From contig CACJWQ010000005.1 of NCBI GenBank assembly GCA_902597015.1, forward strand, positions 17,017 to 81,016: DNA of 64,000 nt. Direction: 5' to 3'. The number at the start of each line of letters is the position of its first letter. Positions within the stretch are counted from its first letter, which is position 1. The translations under genes were made by a program, and so were the position numbers. This DNA is from an uncultured Alphaproteobacteria bacterium. GTDB lineage: Bacteria > Pseudomonadota > Alphaproteobacteria > HIMB59 > GCA-002718135. This document shows, in pieces, positions 1 to 12,047 of the stretch. A model generated the notes under the pieces. That model was not told where the DNA came from. It did no database searches and saw nothing but the letters and a program-made list of their open reading frames with translations.

Positions 1-124
1 TACCTGCTCCATTTGGGCCAACTATAACAACAATTTCACCTTCATTTACTTCTAAATTGATATCTTTAATAATATCGACCCCTCCATATCCAGCTGTTAA
101 ATCTTTACCAATTAAATTATTCAT
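1..124 (-). CDS. livF: Branched-chain amino acid ABC transporter ATP-binding protein LivF (N-terminal fragment)
   Basis: Only the first 41 codons are inside the window; the gene continues beyond position 1. The ATG is at 124. The peptide begins MNNLIGKDLTAGYGG and runs into the Walker A start GPNGAG at the window edge, which is the usual N-terminus of LivF-type ATPases. The start lies 6 nt after the livG stop, so the two are translated from one message. By family knowledge LivF and LivG form the ATPase pair of a high-affinity amino-acid importer at the inner membrane. Permeases and binding protein are not visible here, and the true substrate (branched-chain or other amino acid) cannot be told. 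Confidence 0.85.
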   Translation of the reverse strand, partial: MNNLIGKDLTAGYGGVDIIKDINLEVNEGEIVVIVGPNGAG

Positions 125-130
125 AAAATT

Positions 131-898
131 CTAGTTCTTATTAATACCTTTTCCTAAATAAGCTTCTATAACCGTGTCGTTATTTTTAACCTCATTAAAA
201 TTTCCTTTAAATAAAACAGAACCTTCCGCCATAACAATTACAGGATCACAAATTTTTTCTATGAGTTCCATATCATGTTCAATTACAAAAAACGTATAAT
301 TCTTTTCTTTATTTAATCTTAATATTGCATCTGTTATTTCATTAAGAAGTGTTCTATTAACTCCAGCTCCTACTTCATCAAGTAAAACAATTTGAGGATC
401 AACCATCATGGTTCTCCCTAACTCAAGTAGTTTTTTTTGACCACCAGATAAGTTGCCTGCAAGTTCTTGAGTTAAGTGACTTAAATTTAAAAAATTTATT
501 ACTTCGATAGCTTTTTGTCTTATTTCTTCTTCTTGTTGTTTTACTTTAGCATTACTTAATAAAGCATATGATAATTTTTCACCAAATTGATTTGGTGGTA
601 CCATCATTAAATTTTCAAGAACAGTTAATGTTGAAAATTCATGGGCAATTTGAAAAGTTCTTAGAACTCCTTTAGCAAATAATTCGTGAGGCTTTAAAAA
701 AGAAATATCTTCATTATTAAGAATTATATTTCCCTCATCTGGATCATATAATCCTGCAATAGTATTGAATAATGTTGTTTTTCCTGCTCCATTTGGACCT
801 ATTAAACCTGTAATTGAACCCATTTCAACTTTTATTGATGCGTTATGAACTGCCTTTAATCCTCCAAAAAATTTATTAACATTATTAATTTCAAGCAT
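131..898 (-). CDS. livG: Branched-chain amino acid ABC transporter ATP-binding protein LivG
   Basis: A 255-residue ABC ATPase, normal length for LivG. Walker A GPNGAGKT is at residues 34-41, the signature LSGGQ at 150-154 and Walker B VLLDE at 171-175. The FGGLKAV start and the LRTFQ segment near residue 80 fit the LivG branch better than LivF. The protein would energise uptake of amino acids together with LivF on the cytoplasmic face of the membrane. Its ATG overlaps the end of rodA by 8 nt and livF follows after 6 nt, so it is read as the tail of the mre/rodA run. UrtD (urea uptake) is a close relative and is not excluded, but I see no urt neighbours. Confidence 0.88.
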   Translation of the reverse strand: MLEINNVNKFFGGLKAVHNASIKVEMGSITGLIGPNGAGKTTLFNTIAGLYDPDEGNIILNNEDISFLKPHELFAKGVLRTFQIAHEFSTLTVLENLMMVPPNQFGEKLSYALLSNAKVKQQEEEIRQKAIEVINFLNLSHLTQELAGNLSGGQKKLLELGRTMMVDPQIVLLDEVGAGVNRTLLNEITDAILRLNKEKNYTFFVIEHDMELIEKICDPVIVMAEGSVLFKGNFNEVKNNDTVIEAYLGKGINKN

Positions 899-1988
899 TA
901 TATAATTTTTTCAAATTTCCATTTAATTCTGCATTAAGAACTAGTCCTATAGATATAATTATTGCAAGCATTGCTGACCCTCCATAAGAAACTAAAGGTA
1001 ATGGAATTCCAACAACAGGCATTAATCCAGATACCATAGATATGTTCATTATGACATATATAAATAAATTGCTGCCAACACCTATAGAAAGAATTCTACC
1101 AAAAATATGATTTGATTTAATACTTATATAAAAACAAACTGATATTAATAATAGAAATAGTAAAATTATAAACATAGTGCCAATAAAACCAAATTCTTCT
1201 CCAATTAATGTAAAGATAAAATCAGTTTGTTTTTCAGGTAAATACTGCAGATAAGCTTGAGAACCCTCTAAAAAACCTTTGCCAGTTAGACCGCCTGAAC
1301 CTAAAGCAATTTTGGATTGTATGAGTTGATATCCTCTTCCAAGAGCATCTGCTTCAGGATTTAAAAAAGAGAAAATTCTATCTTTTTGATATGGTTGTAA
1401 CGAATTTAATGACAAAGGAATTGATAAAATTAGGACAAAAAATCCTAATACAAACTTCCAAATTCTTATGCCACTTGCAAATAGAATCAAAATTCCAAGC
1501 ATTGCTATACTTAATGCAGTGCCAAGATCCGGCTGTATTACGACTAAAGCAAAGGGTAAAAATAAAATTAATATTGGAAAAAATAAATTTTTTATTCGCT
1601 TAATTTCATCAAATTTTAAATCATGATAAAATCTTGCTAGCGCTAGTATTATAGTTATTTTTATTAATTCTGAAGGTTGAATGCTAAATCCAAATAGATT
1701 TATCCATCTAGTTGCACCTTTACCAAAAACACCAATTAATTCGACTGATAGTAAAAGTAATAATGATAAAACAAAAAAGATATAAGCAAATTGATAAATA
1801 TACTTGATATTTATTAAGGCTAGAACAATTGCTAAAAAAATAAAAACTAGTAATCTAATTAAATGTCTTGATGCCCAAGGACTGTATGATCCTCCCGCAG
1901 CTGAATATAAACCTGCTGCGCCAATAAATGAGATCAATATTACTAAAAAAATCAATAAATAATTTAAGTTTTGAATTTTATTTAACAT
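891..1988 (-). CDS. rodA: Peptidoglycan glycosyltransferase RodA (elongasome SEDS protein)
   Basis: A 365-residue polytopic SEDS-family protein with about ten hydrophobic segments. Family marks are visible: the GATRWINL stretch near residue 91, FSIQPSELIK near 101, QPDLGTA near 152, the EKQTDFIFTLIGEEFGF segment near 252, and GIPLPLVSYGGSAM near the C-terminus. RodA polymerises glycan strands during cell elongation with its partner PBP2. The ATG overlaps the mrdA stop by one base (TAATG), the classic coupling of a PBP2 gene with its SEDS partner. FtsW, the division paralog, is encoded separately at 32093-33154, so assignment as RodA rests on the mreBCD-mrdA context as well as on sequence. Confidence 0.95.
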   Translation of the reverse strand: MLNKIQNLNYLLIFLVILISFIGAAGLYSAAGGSYSPWASRHLIRLLVFIFLAIVLALINIKYIYQFAYIFFVLSLLLLLSVELIGVFGKGATRWINLFGFSIQPSELIKITIILALARFYHDLKFDEIKRIKNLFFPILILFLPFALVVIQPDLGTALSIAMLGILILFASGIRIWKFVLGFFVLILSIPLSLNSLQPYQKDRIFSFLNPEADALGRGYQLIQSKIALGSGGLTGKGFLEGSQAYLQYLPEKQTDFIFTLIGEEFGFIGTMFIILLFLLLISVCFYISIKSNHIFGRILSIGVGSNLFIYVIMNISMVSGLMPVVGIPLPLVSYGGSAMLAIIISIGLVLNAELNGNLKKLYNA

Positions 1989-3790
1989 TAAATTTCTAAA
2001 TTTTTCGTAAATTGAAAAATTTCTTTTGCTATAGGAGCTGCAGTTGAAGCACCTGAGCCTCCATGTTCAATAACAACTGAAACAGCATATTTAGGATTTT
2101 CAACTGGCATATATCCAACAAATAGAGCGTGATCTCTTTTTTTCCATTCTACTTCTTTTTTCCTAAAATCTTCACTTTCTCTTTCGGCCACAGTTATTCT
2201 TCTAACTTGAGAGGTGCCTGTCTTACCGGCAAAAGGTGCAGACTCAGATCTCGAATTATAAGCAGTACCTTTACTTTCATTAACTACTTTAAACATCGAA
2301 CTTTTAATAATTTTAATTGCATCTTGGTATTTTTCTAATTTATTAAATTCAATTTCATTATTTTGTTTTATAATGTTTGGTTTTATATTTTTTCCATTAG
2401 AGGCAATAATAGAAGTCATTACAGCAAGTTGTAATGGATTAGTTAAAACAAAACCTTGTCCAATTGCTGAGATTAGAGTTTCTCCAGGATACCAACTTTC
2501 ATCGTATTTTTTCTTTTTCCAATCCCGCGAAGGGATAATTCCTTTTTTTTGATTAGGTAAAGGTAGATCATATATTTTGCCTAAACCAAAATCTTCAGCA
2601 ACTCTAGCAATTTTATCTATCCCTATTTTTTTTGATATTTCATAAAAGAATACATCACATGATTCTTTAATAGCATTACTAACGTTCATCCCTCCATGAC
2701 CATTATTTTTCCAGCAATGATAAAGTCTATCTCCTAAATTAATTTTTCCACTACAAAAATGTTTCGTATTTGTATCAATAATCCCATGAACTAATCCAGC
2801 TATGGCAACTACCATTTTAAAAGTTGAGCCTGGAGCGTACAAACCCTGAATACATCTATAAGTAAGTGGTGAGAGCTCATTCTCTAAAATTGAATCCCAA
2901 TATTCTTTATTTGGTTTCTGTATAATTTTATTAGGATTATAAGATGGGGTAGAAGCCATACATAAAATATTTCCATTATTAATATCCATAAGTACAGCTG
3001 ATCCTGCCTTATGTTCTTTTAGTAAGTTTAAAGCATATTGTTGAATTCTTAGATCAATTGTAATTTGAATATCATTTCCTTTTTGACTATCTTGTCTAGA
3101 TATTTCACGAATCACTCTTCCATAAGAATTTACTTCAATCTCTCTTTGTCCTGATTTACCGATTAGATTGGGATTAAAACTTTTTTCAATACCATCTTTT
3201 CCTATTTCTAAATTAGGCATATTTGCAATAAATGGTAATTCAACTTCTTCTCGATTGGGTTTATTTGTATAACCGATTAAATGTGAAACAATATTATCAA
3301 AGTGGTAGGTTCTCATATAATCTTGAGAAATAAATATACCCTCAATATTGAGTTTATTAGCTTCTATTTTTTCAAGCTCTGACCAATTTATGTTTTCTAA
3401 AACTTTTATTTTTTCAAATTTTCTTACTTGTTTAGATAAATCTATTATTTTTCTTCTATCACTAAAATCTATTTTTATAATTTGGTTTAATTTGTTTAAA
3501 GATTTATTGATATTATTTGTATTTTCAGGAATTATATATACATCAAAAACTTTAATATTAGATGCTAAAACCTGGTTATTAGTGTCATAAATTTTACCCC
3601 TAACAGGGTATATAATTTCAATGTCTATTTGGTTATTTTTTGAGAGAGTTTTATATTTTTGCGAATTTTTTATTTGAATATTATATAATCTCCAACCTAC
3701 AATACCAAAAAAAGAAACTTTTAGTAAATACAATAAAAAAGTTCTTCTATTTAGAACTGAATATTGTTTTTTATCATCTGAATAAAACAT
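1988..3790 (-). CDS. mrdA: Penicillin-binding protein 2 (elongasome transpeptidase)
   Basis: A 600-residue class B PBP with one N-terminal membrane anchor (about residues 18-36), a pedestal domain and a C-terminal transpeptidase domain. The active-site motifs are complete: STFK at 322-325, SCD (the SxN-type motif of PBP2) at 377-379 and KTG at 523-525. It cross-links peptidoglycan during side-wall growth, working with RodA and MreBCD in the periplasm. The gene abuts mreD (stop and start adjacent) and overlaps rodA by one base. Length and motifs match PBP2/MrdA; the division PBP3 is encoded separately at 38327-39976. Confidence 0.95.
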   Translation of the reverse strand: MFYSDDKKQYSVLNRRTFLLYLLKVSFFGIVGWRLYNIQIKNSQKYKTLSKNNQIDIEIIYPVRGKIYDTNNQVLASNIKVFDVYIIPENTNNINKSLNKLNQIIKIDFSDRRKIIDLSKQVRKFEKIKVLENINWSELEKIEANKLNIEGIFISQDYMRTYHFDNIVSHLIGYTNKPNREEVELPFIANMPNLEIGKDGIEKSFNPNLIGKSGQREIEVNSYGRVIREISRQDSQKGNDIQITIDLRIQQYALNLLKEHKAGSAVLMDINNGNILCMASTPSYNPNKIIQKPNKEYWDSILENELSPLTYRCIQGLYAPGSTFKMVVAIAGLVHGIIDTNTKHFCSGKINLGDRLYHCWKNNGHGGMNVSNAIKESCDVFFYEISKKIGIDKIARVAEDFGLGKIYDLPLPNQKKGIIPSRDWKKKKYDESWYPGETLISAIGQGFVLTNPLQLAVMTSIIASNGKNIKPNIIKQNNEIEFNKLEKYQDAIKIIKSSMFKVVNESKGTAYNSRSESAPFAGKTGTSQVRRITVAERESEDFRKKEVEWKKRDHALFVGYMPVENPKYAVSVVIEHGGSGASTAAPIAKEIFQFTKNLEI

Positions 3791-4276
3791 TTACTTATCT
3801 AATTTAGTAAACAAAAATACAGTAGGAACGAATATAATTAAAGAGATTAAAAAAAAATTGAAAAGAGAGTTCATATTAAATTTATAATTGTGTATTAAAT
3901 TAGCTAAAATCTGTTCAATTAGAAGTAAAATAATTAAAGTTATAAAATACATAAATATGATTTGATATGAAGATAATCTAATTAAATATTTTTTTAGAAA
4001 TAAAAATAATAATAAAAGAGATAAAAAAGTAATTAGATGGGCTCCAATATTATTAAATAATAATATATCAAACAAAATTCCATATATAAGAGCTACAAAA
4101 TAAAGGTAATAATGGTAATGATAAAAAATTAGATAAATAAAAGTTAAATGAAATAAAATATAAAATGCATTATTGAGATTAGGAAATAAGATAAAGGAAT
4201 TCACAGATATTGAGAAACTTATCATTAAAATGATGTTTAGTTTAGAAGAGGAGTTAAGAAATTTGGAAAACTCCAT
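3791..4276 (-). CDS. mreD: Rod shape-determining protein MreD
   Basis: A 161-residue, almost wholly hydrophobic protein with about five membrane segments. Sequence identity in this family is low, so the call rests mainly on size, membrane topology and position between mreC and mrdA. MreD links the MreB cytoskeleton with the peptidoglycan elongation enzymes in the inner membrane. The ATG overlaps the mreC stop by one base (TAATG) and the stop is directly followed by mrdA, so the five genes are translationally chained. Confidence 0.85.
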   Translation of the reverse strand: MEFSKFLNSSSKLNIILMISFSISVNSFILFPNLNNAFYILFHLTFIYLIFYHYHYYLYFVALIYGILFDILLFNNIGAHLITFLSLLLLFLFLKKYLIRLSSYQIIFMYFITLIILLLIEQILANLIHNYKFNMNSLFNFFLISLIIFVPTVFLFTKLDK

Positions 4277-5097
4277 TATTTTGATATAACTATTTGTACG
4301 TAATCAATATTTTCAAAATCAACAAATGGCAAAACAAAAAATCTGTTTTTTTCAACTCTAGCTACTTTTCCAACCAATAGATCTACGGGAAAGATTTGAG
4401 CTGTACCACTTGTAACTACAATATCTCCCAATCTTGGCATTTTATTTTCTTTCACAAAAGAGCTTACTAGATATTTTCCATCTCCATTTCCAGTAAGTAA
4501 TGAAAAAATTTCATCAGATATTGATTTTACAGAAATAGATAAATTTGGATCAGTTAATAATATTACTCTAGAATTTTTAGCAGATGTATCAATTACTTTT
4601 CCTATTAATCCCCTTTCATTAATAGCCGACATATTTTTCTTAATTTTATCTTCGTAACCAGCATTTAAGTTTATTAACTTACTGTAAATTGTATCATTCC
4701 TATTAACAAGAGAAGCTGTTTTAACTAAAGTTAAATTATTATCAGTAGCATTTAACAACTTTTTTAAAACTCTATTCTCTCTTGAATTTTGTATTGCTAA
4801 TGTTTGCCATTTTTTTAGACGTATAATTTCTTCTTGAAGAATTTTATTTTCAAATTTTAAGCTTCTAAACTGGTTGTATTCTTCAACAAAATTTGAAAAG
4901 ACATTTAAAGGTGCTGAAATAACTCTAGTAATTGGAACTATAACTGAGCTAGATATATTTTTTATCCCATTAATAATAAACAAATCTGATTTTGAAAAAA
5001 AGACTAAAAGAAAAGATAATGTAACAACAGAAACAATTGTAAAATTTTTTATATAAGTTGAAATTTGAAAAACTTTTATTCTAAATTTTAGTGCCAT
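4276..5097 (-). CDS. mreC: Rod shape-determining protein MreC
   Basis: A 273-residue bitopic protein: a short cytoplasmic lead, one membrane helix near residues 17-35, a coiled-coil stretch near 72-100 (FRSLKFENKILQEEIIRLK) and a beta-rich periplasmic domain with the family phrases NAGYEDKIKKNM and GLIGKVI. MreC is the periplasmic scaffold that activates PBP2/RodA. It lies 8 nt downstream of mreB and overlaps mreD by one base. Length is normal for alphaproteobacteria with a short tail. Confidence 0.93.
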   Translation of the reverse strand: MALKFRIKVFQISTYIKNFTIVSVVTLSFLLVFFSKSDLFIINGIKNISSSVIVPITRVISAPLNVFSNFVEEYNQFRSLKFENKILQEEIIRLKKWQTLAIQNSRENRVLKKLLNATDNNLTLVKTASLVNRNDTIYSKLINLNAGYEDKIKKNMSAINERGLIGKVIDTSAKNSRVILLTDPNLSISVKSISDEIFSLLTGNGDGKYLVSSFVKENKMPRLGDIVVTSGTAQIFPVDLLVGKVARVEKNRFFVLPFVDFENIDYVQIVISK

Positions 5098-5105
5098 TTT
5101 AATTT

Positions 5106-6149
<1,044 letters not shown>

Positions 6150-7706
6150 CTAAACTCCTTCTATTTTTAAATTTGCTGCATTTTCTTTAATTGATTTTGT
6201 TTTTTTAAAGATCAATCTGTTTAATGCATTAATATAAGCTTTTGCAGACGCAACAATAATATCTGGGTCACTTCCTTTTGCCTGTGATGATAAATTATCA
6301 TCTTCAAGTCTGACAGTTACCTCTCCCTGTGCATCAGTTCCAGCTGTAATTGCATTTACTTGGTAAAGTTTAAGTTTAAATTCAGTATTAGTAAGTTTTT
6401 TTATGGCGTTAAATGTGGCATCAACAGGACCATTACCATTAATATTAGTATTTTCCACTTTATCGTTTATTTCAATCTTTAATTTAGCTTCAGCTTTTTC
6501 AACAGATCCAGCATTTACTTCTAATGATACAAATTTAATGTGTTCATCGTATGACGAAGTTCTATCCTCTGCTAATGCAATTAAATCTTCTTCAAATATT
6601 TCTTTTTTCTTATCAGCTAAATCTTTAAATCTTCCAAATAATTCCATTAAAGCATTATCACCAACTTCATAACCAAGTTCTTTTAACTTTTCTGAAAAAG
6701 CATGTTTACCTGAATGTTTTCCAAGAACTAGTGAAGATTTGTTAAGTCCTATTGATTCAGGTGTCATAATTTCATACGTACCAGCATGTTTGAGCATACC
6801 ATCTTGATGTATTCCTGCTTCATGAGCAAAAGCATTTGCACCAACTATAGCTTTATTTGGTTGAACTGGAAAACCTGTTATTGATGATACCAATCTAGAA
6901 GCTTTCATAATAGATTCTGTTTTAATATCTGTATGAAAAGGCATTAGGTCTTTTTTTACTTTTAAAGTCATGACAATTTCTTCTAATGATGAATTTCCAG
7001 CTCTTTCACCCATACCATTAATTGTACACTCAACTTGTCTAGCACCTTCTTTAATAGCAGCAACATTATTTGCTGTCGCTAAACCCAAATCATTATGTGT
7101 GTGAGTAGAAAGAATTGCTTTATCAATATTTGGAACATTATTTTTAACATTTTTAAAAATTTTACCAAACTCTTCTGGTAATGTATAACCAACAGTATCA
7201 GGGATATTAATAGTCGAAGCACCAGAGTTAATAGCAAGTTCGATACATTTATATAAAAATTCTAACTCTGATCTTCCACCATCTTCACAACTCCACTCAA
7301 TGTTATCACATAGATTTCTTGCATGAGAGACTGTCTTTTGAATAGCCTCTAAAACTTCATCTTCAGTTTTCTTTAATTTATATTTCATATGAAGAGGACT
7401 TGTTGCAATAAAAGTATGAATTCTTGGAGAATTTGCATGTTGAACTGCTTCCCAAGCACGATCAATATCTTTAAAACTTGCTCTTGCTAATCCTGCTATC
7501 GTTGAATTTTTTACCTGTTTACTAACTTCAGAAACAGCTTCAAAATCTCCATTAGAAGCAATTGGAAACCCTGCTTCAATAATATCAACCTTCATAGAGT
7601 CAAGCACTTCAGCTATTTGAAGTTTTTCATCTAAATTCATTGATGCTCCTGGAGACTGCTCTCCGTCTCGAAGTGTTGTATCAAAAATGTAAATTTTTTC
7701 AGTCAT
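6150..7706 (-). CDS. leuA: 2-isopropylmalate synthase
   Basis: A 518-residue enzyme for the first committed step of leucine synthesis, condensing acetyl-CoA with 2-oxoisovalerate in the cytoplasm. The TIM-barrel catalytic domain shows DTTLRDGEQSPG at 9-20 and the metal-binding HTHND at 202-206. The C-terminal part (about residue 390 onward, ending with GTDAQGEVTVRL) is the leucine-sensing regulatory domain, so feedback inhibition is expected. It sits 42 nt downstream of ilvC and 3 nt upstream of mreB. Length matches the long LeuA type; homocitrate or citramalate synthase are less likely given the ilv neighbours. Confidence 0.95.
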   Translation of the reverse strand: MTEKIYIFDTTLRDGEQSPGASMNLDEKLQIAEVLDSMKVDIIEAGFPIASNGDFEAVSEVSKQVKNSTIAGLARASFKDIDRAWEAVQHANSPRIHTFIATSPLHMKYKLKKTEDEVLEAIQKTVSHARNLCDNIEWSCEDGGRSELEFLYKCIELAINSGASTINIPDTVGYTLPEEFGKIFKNVKNNVPNIDKAILSTHTHNDLGLATANNVAAIKEGARQVECTINGMGERAGNSSLEEIVMTLKVKKDLMPFHTDIKTESIMKASRLVSSITGFPVQPNKAIVGANAFAHEAGIHQDGMLKHAGTYEIMTPESIGLNKSSLVLGKHSGKHAFSEKLKELGYEVGDNALMELFGRFKDLADKKKEIFEEDLIALAEDRTSSYDEHIKFVSLEVNAGSVEKAEAKLKIEINDKVENTNINGNGPVDATFNAIKKLTNTEFKLKLYQVNAITAGTDAQGEVTVRLEDDNLSSQAKGSDPDIIVASAKAYINALNRLIFKKTKSIKENAANLKIEGV

Positions 7707-7748
7707 TTATTCAATTATACACTAATAAAAATTTTATTAAACTTTCAT

Positions 7749-9309
<1,561 letters not shown>

Positions 9310-9310
<1 letters not shown>

Positions 9311-11076
9311 TAAACTAAAATTTTTCCTTTTTCTGCTGATTTTTTATCTTGTTTTTGATCTTTACTTAACATCATTTCATTATGAGCAGATCCACTTTGA
9401 ATCATTGGAAAGCAATTCTCTTCTTTAGTAACCCAAATATCAGCAATAACTGTGTTTTTTGTTTCAATCATTTGCGTTATTACATCATCAAGTTCATCAG
9501 TCGTCTTTGCTCTTAAACCAACAGCTTTATAACTCTCAGCTAACTTTACAAAATCAGGTAAACTATCAGTATAACTTTCGGAATATCTTCCACCATGTAA
9601 AAGTTCTTGCCACTGTCTTACCATTCCCATGTATTCATTGTTTAAAATAAATATTTTTACAGGTAATCTATATTGAACAGCTGTGCTCATCTCTTGAATG
9701 TTCATGAGTATGGAGGCATCTCCCGCTATATCGACTACTAAGGCATCTGGGTGTCCAACCTGAGCTCCAATTGCAGCAGGAAATCCGTACCCCATAGTTC
9801 CCAAACCACCTGATGTAAGCCATCTATTTGGTTCTTCAAATTTATAAAATTGAGCAGCCCACATTTGATGCTGGCCCACTTCAGTCGTAATAAAAGTTTT
9901 TGTATTTTTTGTTAACTCATATAGTCTTTGAACTGCATACTGAGGCTTGATCTGTTTACCTTTATTATTGTAGTTTAAACAATCTACTTCTTTCCATTTA
10001 TTAATTTTATCCCACCACAATTTCAGTGAATCAGTATCTATTTTATATTTTTTGTCTTTCCAAATCGAAATCATTTTTTCGACAACTTGTTTAACGTCAC
10101 CTATTATTGGCACATCAACATTTATTGTTTTGTTGATATTACTTTCATCAATATCTATATGAATTTTTTTTGAGTTAGGTGAGAAAGCATCAAGTCTTCC
10201 AGTAACCCTATCATCAAACCTTGCTCCAATATTAATCATAACATCACATTCATGCATAGCCATATTGGCTTCATACATTCCATGCATACCAAGCATGCCA
10301 AGTGAGTTTTTATCTGATGAACCTACTACACCAAGACCCATTAATGTCATTGTAACTGGTGATCCAACCATATTTATAAATTCTCTAACTAATTTTGAAG
10401 CCTTTGGACCGGAGTTAATACATCCACCACCAATATAAAAAATTGGTCTTTTTGCTTTAGAAATTAATTCTACTGCTTCCTCAATTTTATTTTTTTCAAA
10501 ATCTGGACTTGGTTCAAATAATCTATGAGAAGGAATAATAATTTTATTTTTTTCTTCATAAGTTCCTGATGCAAATTGAACATCTTTTGGTATGTCAATT
10601 AATACAGGTCCTGGTCTTCCATTTTGAGCAATGGTAAATGCCTCATGAAATACGGAAGATAATTTATTAACATCTTTAACTAAATAATTATGTTTAGTAC
10701 AAGGTCTGGTTATACCTGTTGTGTCACATTCTTGAAATGCATCACTGCCAATTAAGTGTTGTGGTACCTGTCCAGTTATACATACGATAGGTACACTATC
10801 CATCATAGCATCAGTTAAACCAGTTACAACATTTGTTGCACCAGGTCCTGACGTTACAAGAACTACTCCAGTTTTACCAGTAGACCTAGCATAACCTTCA
10901 GCTGCATGAATTGCACCACCTTCTTGTCTTACTAAAACGTGCTTAATTGAATTCTGTTTAAATAAAGTATCATATATGGGTAATACTGCTCCGCCAGGAT
11001 ATCCAAATACAACTTCTACGCCTTGTTCAGCTAAGCTTTTTAAGACAATTTCAGCGCCTGTAATTTCATTATTCAT
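9310..11076 (-). CDS. ilvB: Acetolactate synthase large (catalytic) subunit
   Basis: A 588-residue thiamine-diphosphate enzyme. The catalytic glutamate is E52 in the RQEGGAIHAAEGYARS segment; the ThDP-binding motif begins GDASILMNIQE in the C-terminal third and ends near NNEYMGMVRQWQ. It makes acetolactate or acetohydroxybutyrate from pyruvate, the first common step for valine, leucine and isoleucine. It starts the ilvBN-ilvC-leuA block. Only 47 nt separate it from miaA, and I see no leucine/valine/isoleucine-rich leader peptide in that gap, so classical ribosome-mediated attenuation is not supported. Confidence 0.97.
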
Positions 11077-11123
11077 TGACTTTAGCTCATAGGCTGTGGA
11101 TAAAATAAAATCAATAAATTAGT

Positions 11124-12047
11124 TTAAATTTGGTCTAAATTAATGGATTTTATGTCAATTTCGTCCGGAAATTGATCAAATTTTTTAAAAATATTAAGAT
11201 TTGAAGATCTCCACCAAGTGTGTTGTCTTTTTACATAGTTTCTTGTGACCTGCTGAATTTTAGAAATACATTCTTCAATTGATACTTCGTGATTAAGATA
11301 AGATTGAATTTCAGGAACTCCGTGAGCTTTCATTATTGGTAAACTATTATTATAATTTAATTTGAGCAAATTTTCGACTTCATCTATCGCACCATCTTCA
11401 ATCATTAGATGAGTTCTATGATCTACTCTTTTATAATTTTCTTTTCTTTCAGGAAGAAATAATAAAATTTTATAATCTCCTAAATTAATTAATTTTTTAT
11501 TTTTATTTTGTTTCCAGTCACTAAATTTTTTCTTAGTAAAAAAATTTACTTCCCAAATTCTTCTTATTCTTTGAATATCATTGGATGAAATATTTTTCAT
11601 TGCATCAACATCTTGTTCTTTAACTAAATTAAAAAAATTTTCCTTACCAATTTTTAAAATCATTTTTTCTGATTCTTTTTTTACTTTTTCTGGAATAAAT
11701 GGAATTGAAACTATTCCATTAATTAAAGATTCTATGTAAAGACCTGTACCTCCAACTAAAATAGGAGTTATGTTTTTATCAACCAAATAATTAATTTTTG
11801 TTGATGCTTCCTCACACCATTTTTGTACATTAAATCTAATATCGCCTTTTACAAACCCATAAAGATGATGATTTATTTTTTTTTGATCATTTATTGTAGG
11901 TCTAGCTGTTAAGATACTTAACTCTTTATAAATCTGCATACTATCTGCATTTATAATCTCACCATTTAGTTTTTTAGCTAAGCTTAAAGCAAATTTTGAT
12001 TTTCCTGATGCAGTTGGCCCTAATACAAAATAGATTTGAGTTTTCAA
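11124..12047 (-). CDS. miaA: tRNA dimethylallyltransferase MiaA
   Basis: A 307-residue enzyme that prenylates A37 of tRNAs reading codons that begin with U. The P-loop GPTASGKS is at residues 10-17; NADSMQIY, TARPT and VGGTGLYIESL follow in family order. The start is TTG at 12047, overlapping the degP stop as TTGA. The next in-frame methionine falls beyond the P-loop, so the TTG start, or one very near it, is needed for a working enzyme. It lies between degP and ilvB. Confidence 0.95.
   Translation of the reverse strand: MKTQIYFVLGPTASGKSKFALSLAKKLNGEIINADSMQIYKELSILTARPTINDQKKINHHLYGFVKGDIRFNVQKWCEEASTKINYLVDKNITPILVGGTGLYIESLINGIVSIPFIPEKVKKESEKMILKIGKENFFNLVKEQDVDAMKNISSNDIQRIRRIWEVNFFTKKKFSDWKQNKNKKLINLGDYKILLFLPERKENYKRVDHRTHLMIEDGAIDEVENLLKLNYNNSLPIMKAHGVPEIQSYLNHEVSIEECISKIQQVTRNYVKRQHTWWRSSNLNIFKKFDQFPDEIDIKSINLDQI

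Noticed and set aside
131-898. UrtD (urea transporter ATPase) instead of LivG
   Set aside because: Sequence start and neighbours fit LivG/LivF; no urea genes are present, although substrate remains uncertain.
11077-11123. Possible attenuator or leader peptide before ilvB
   Set aside because: The gap is only 47 nt, has no run of Leu/Val/Ile codons after a start and no hairpin with a T tract.
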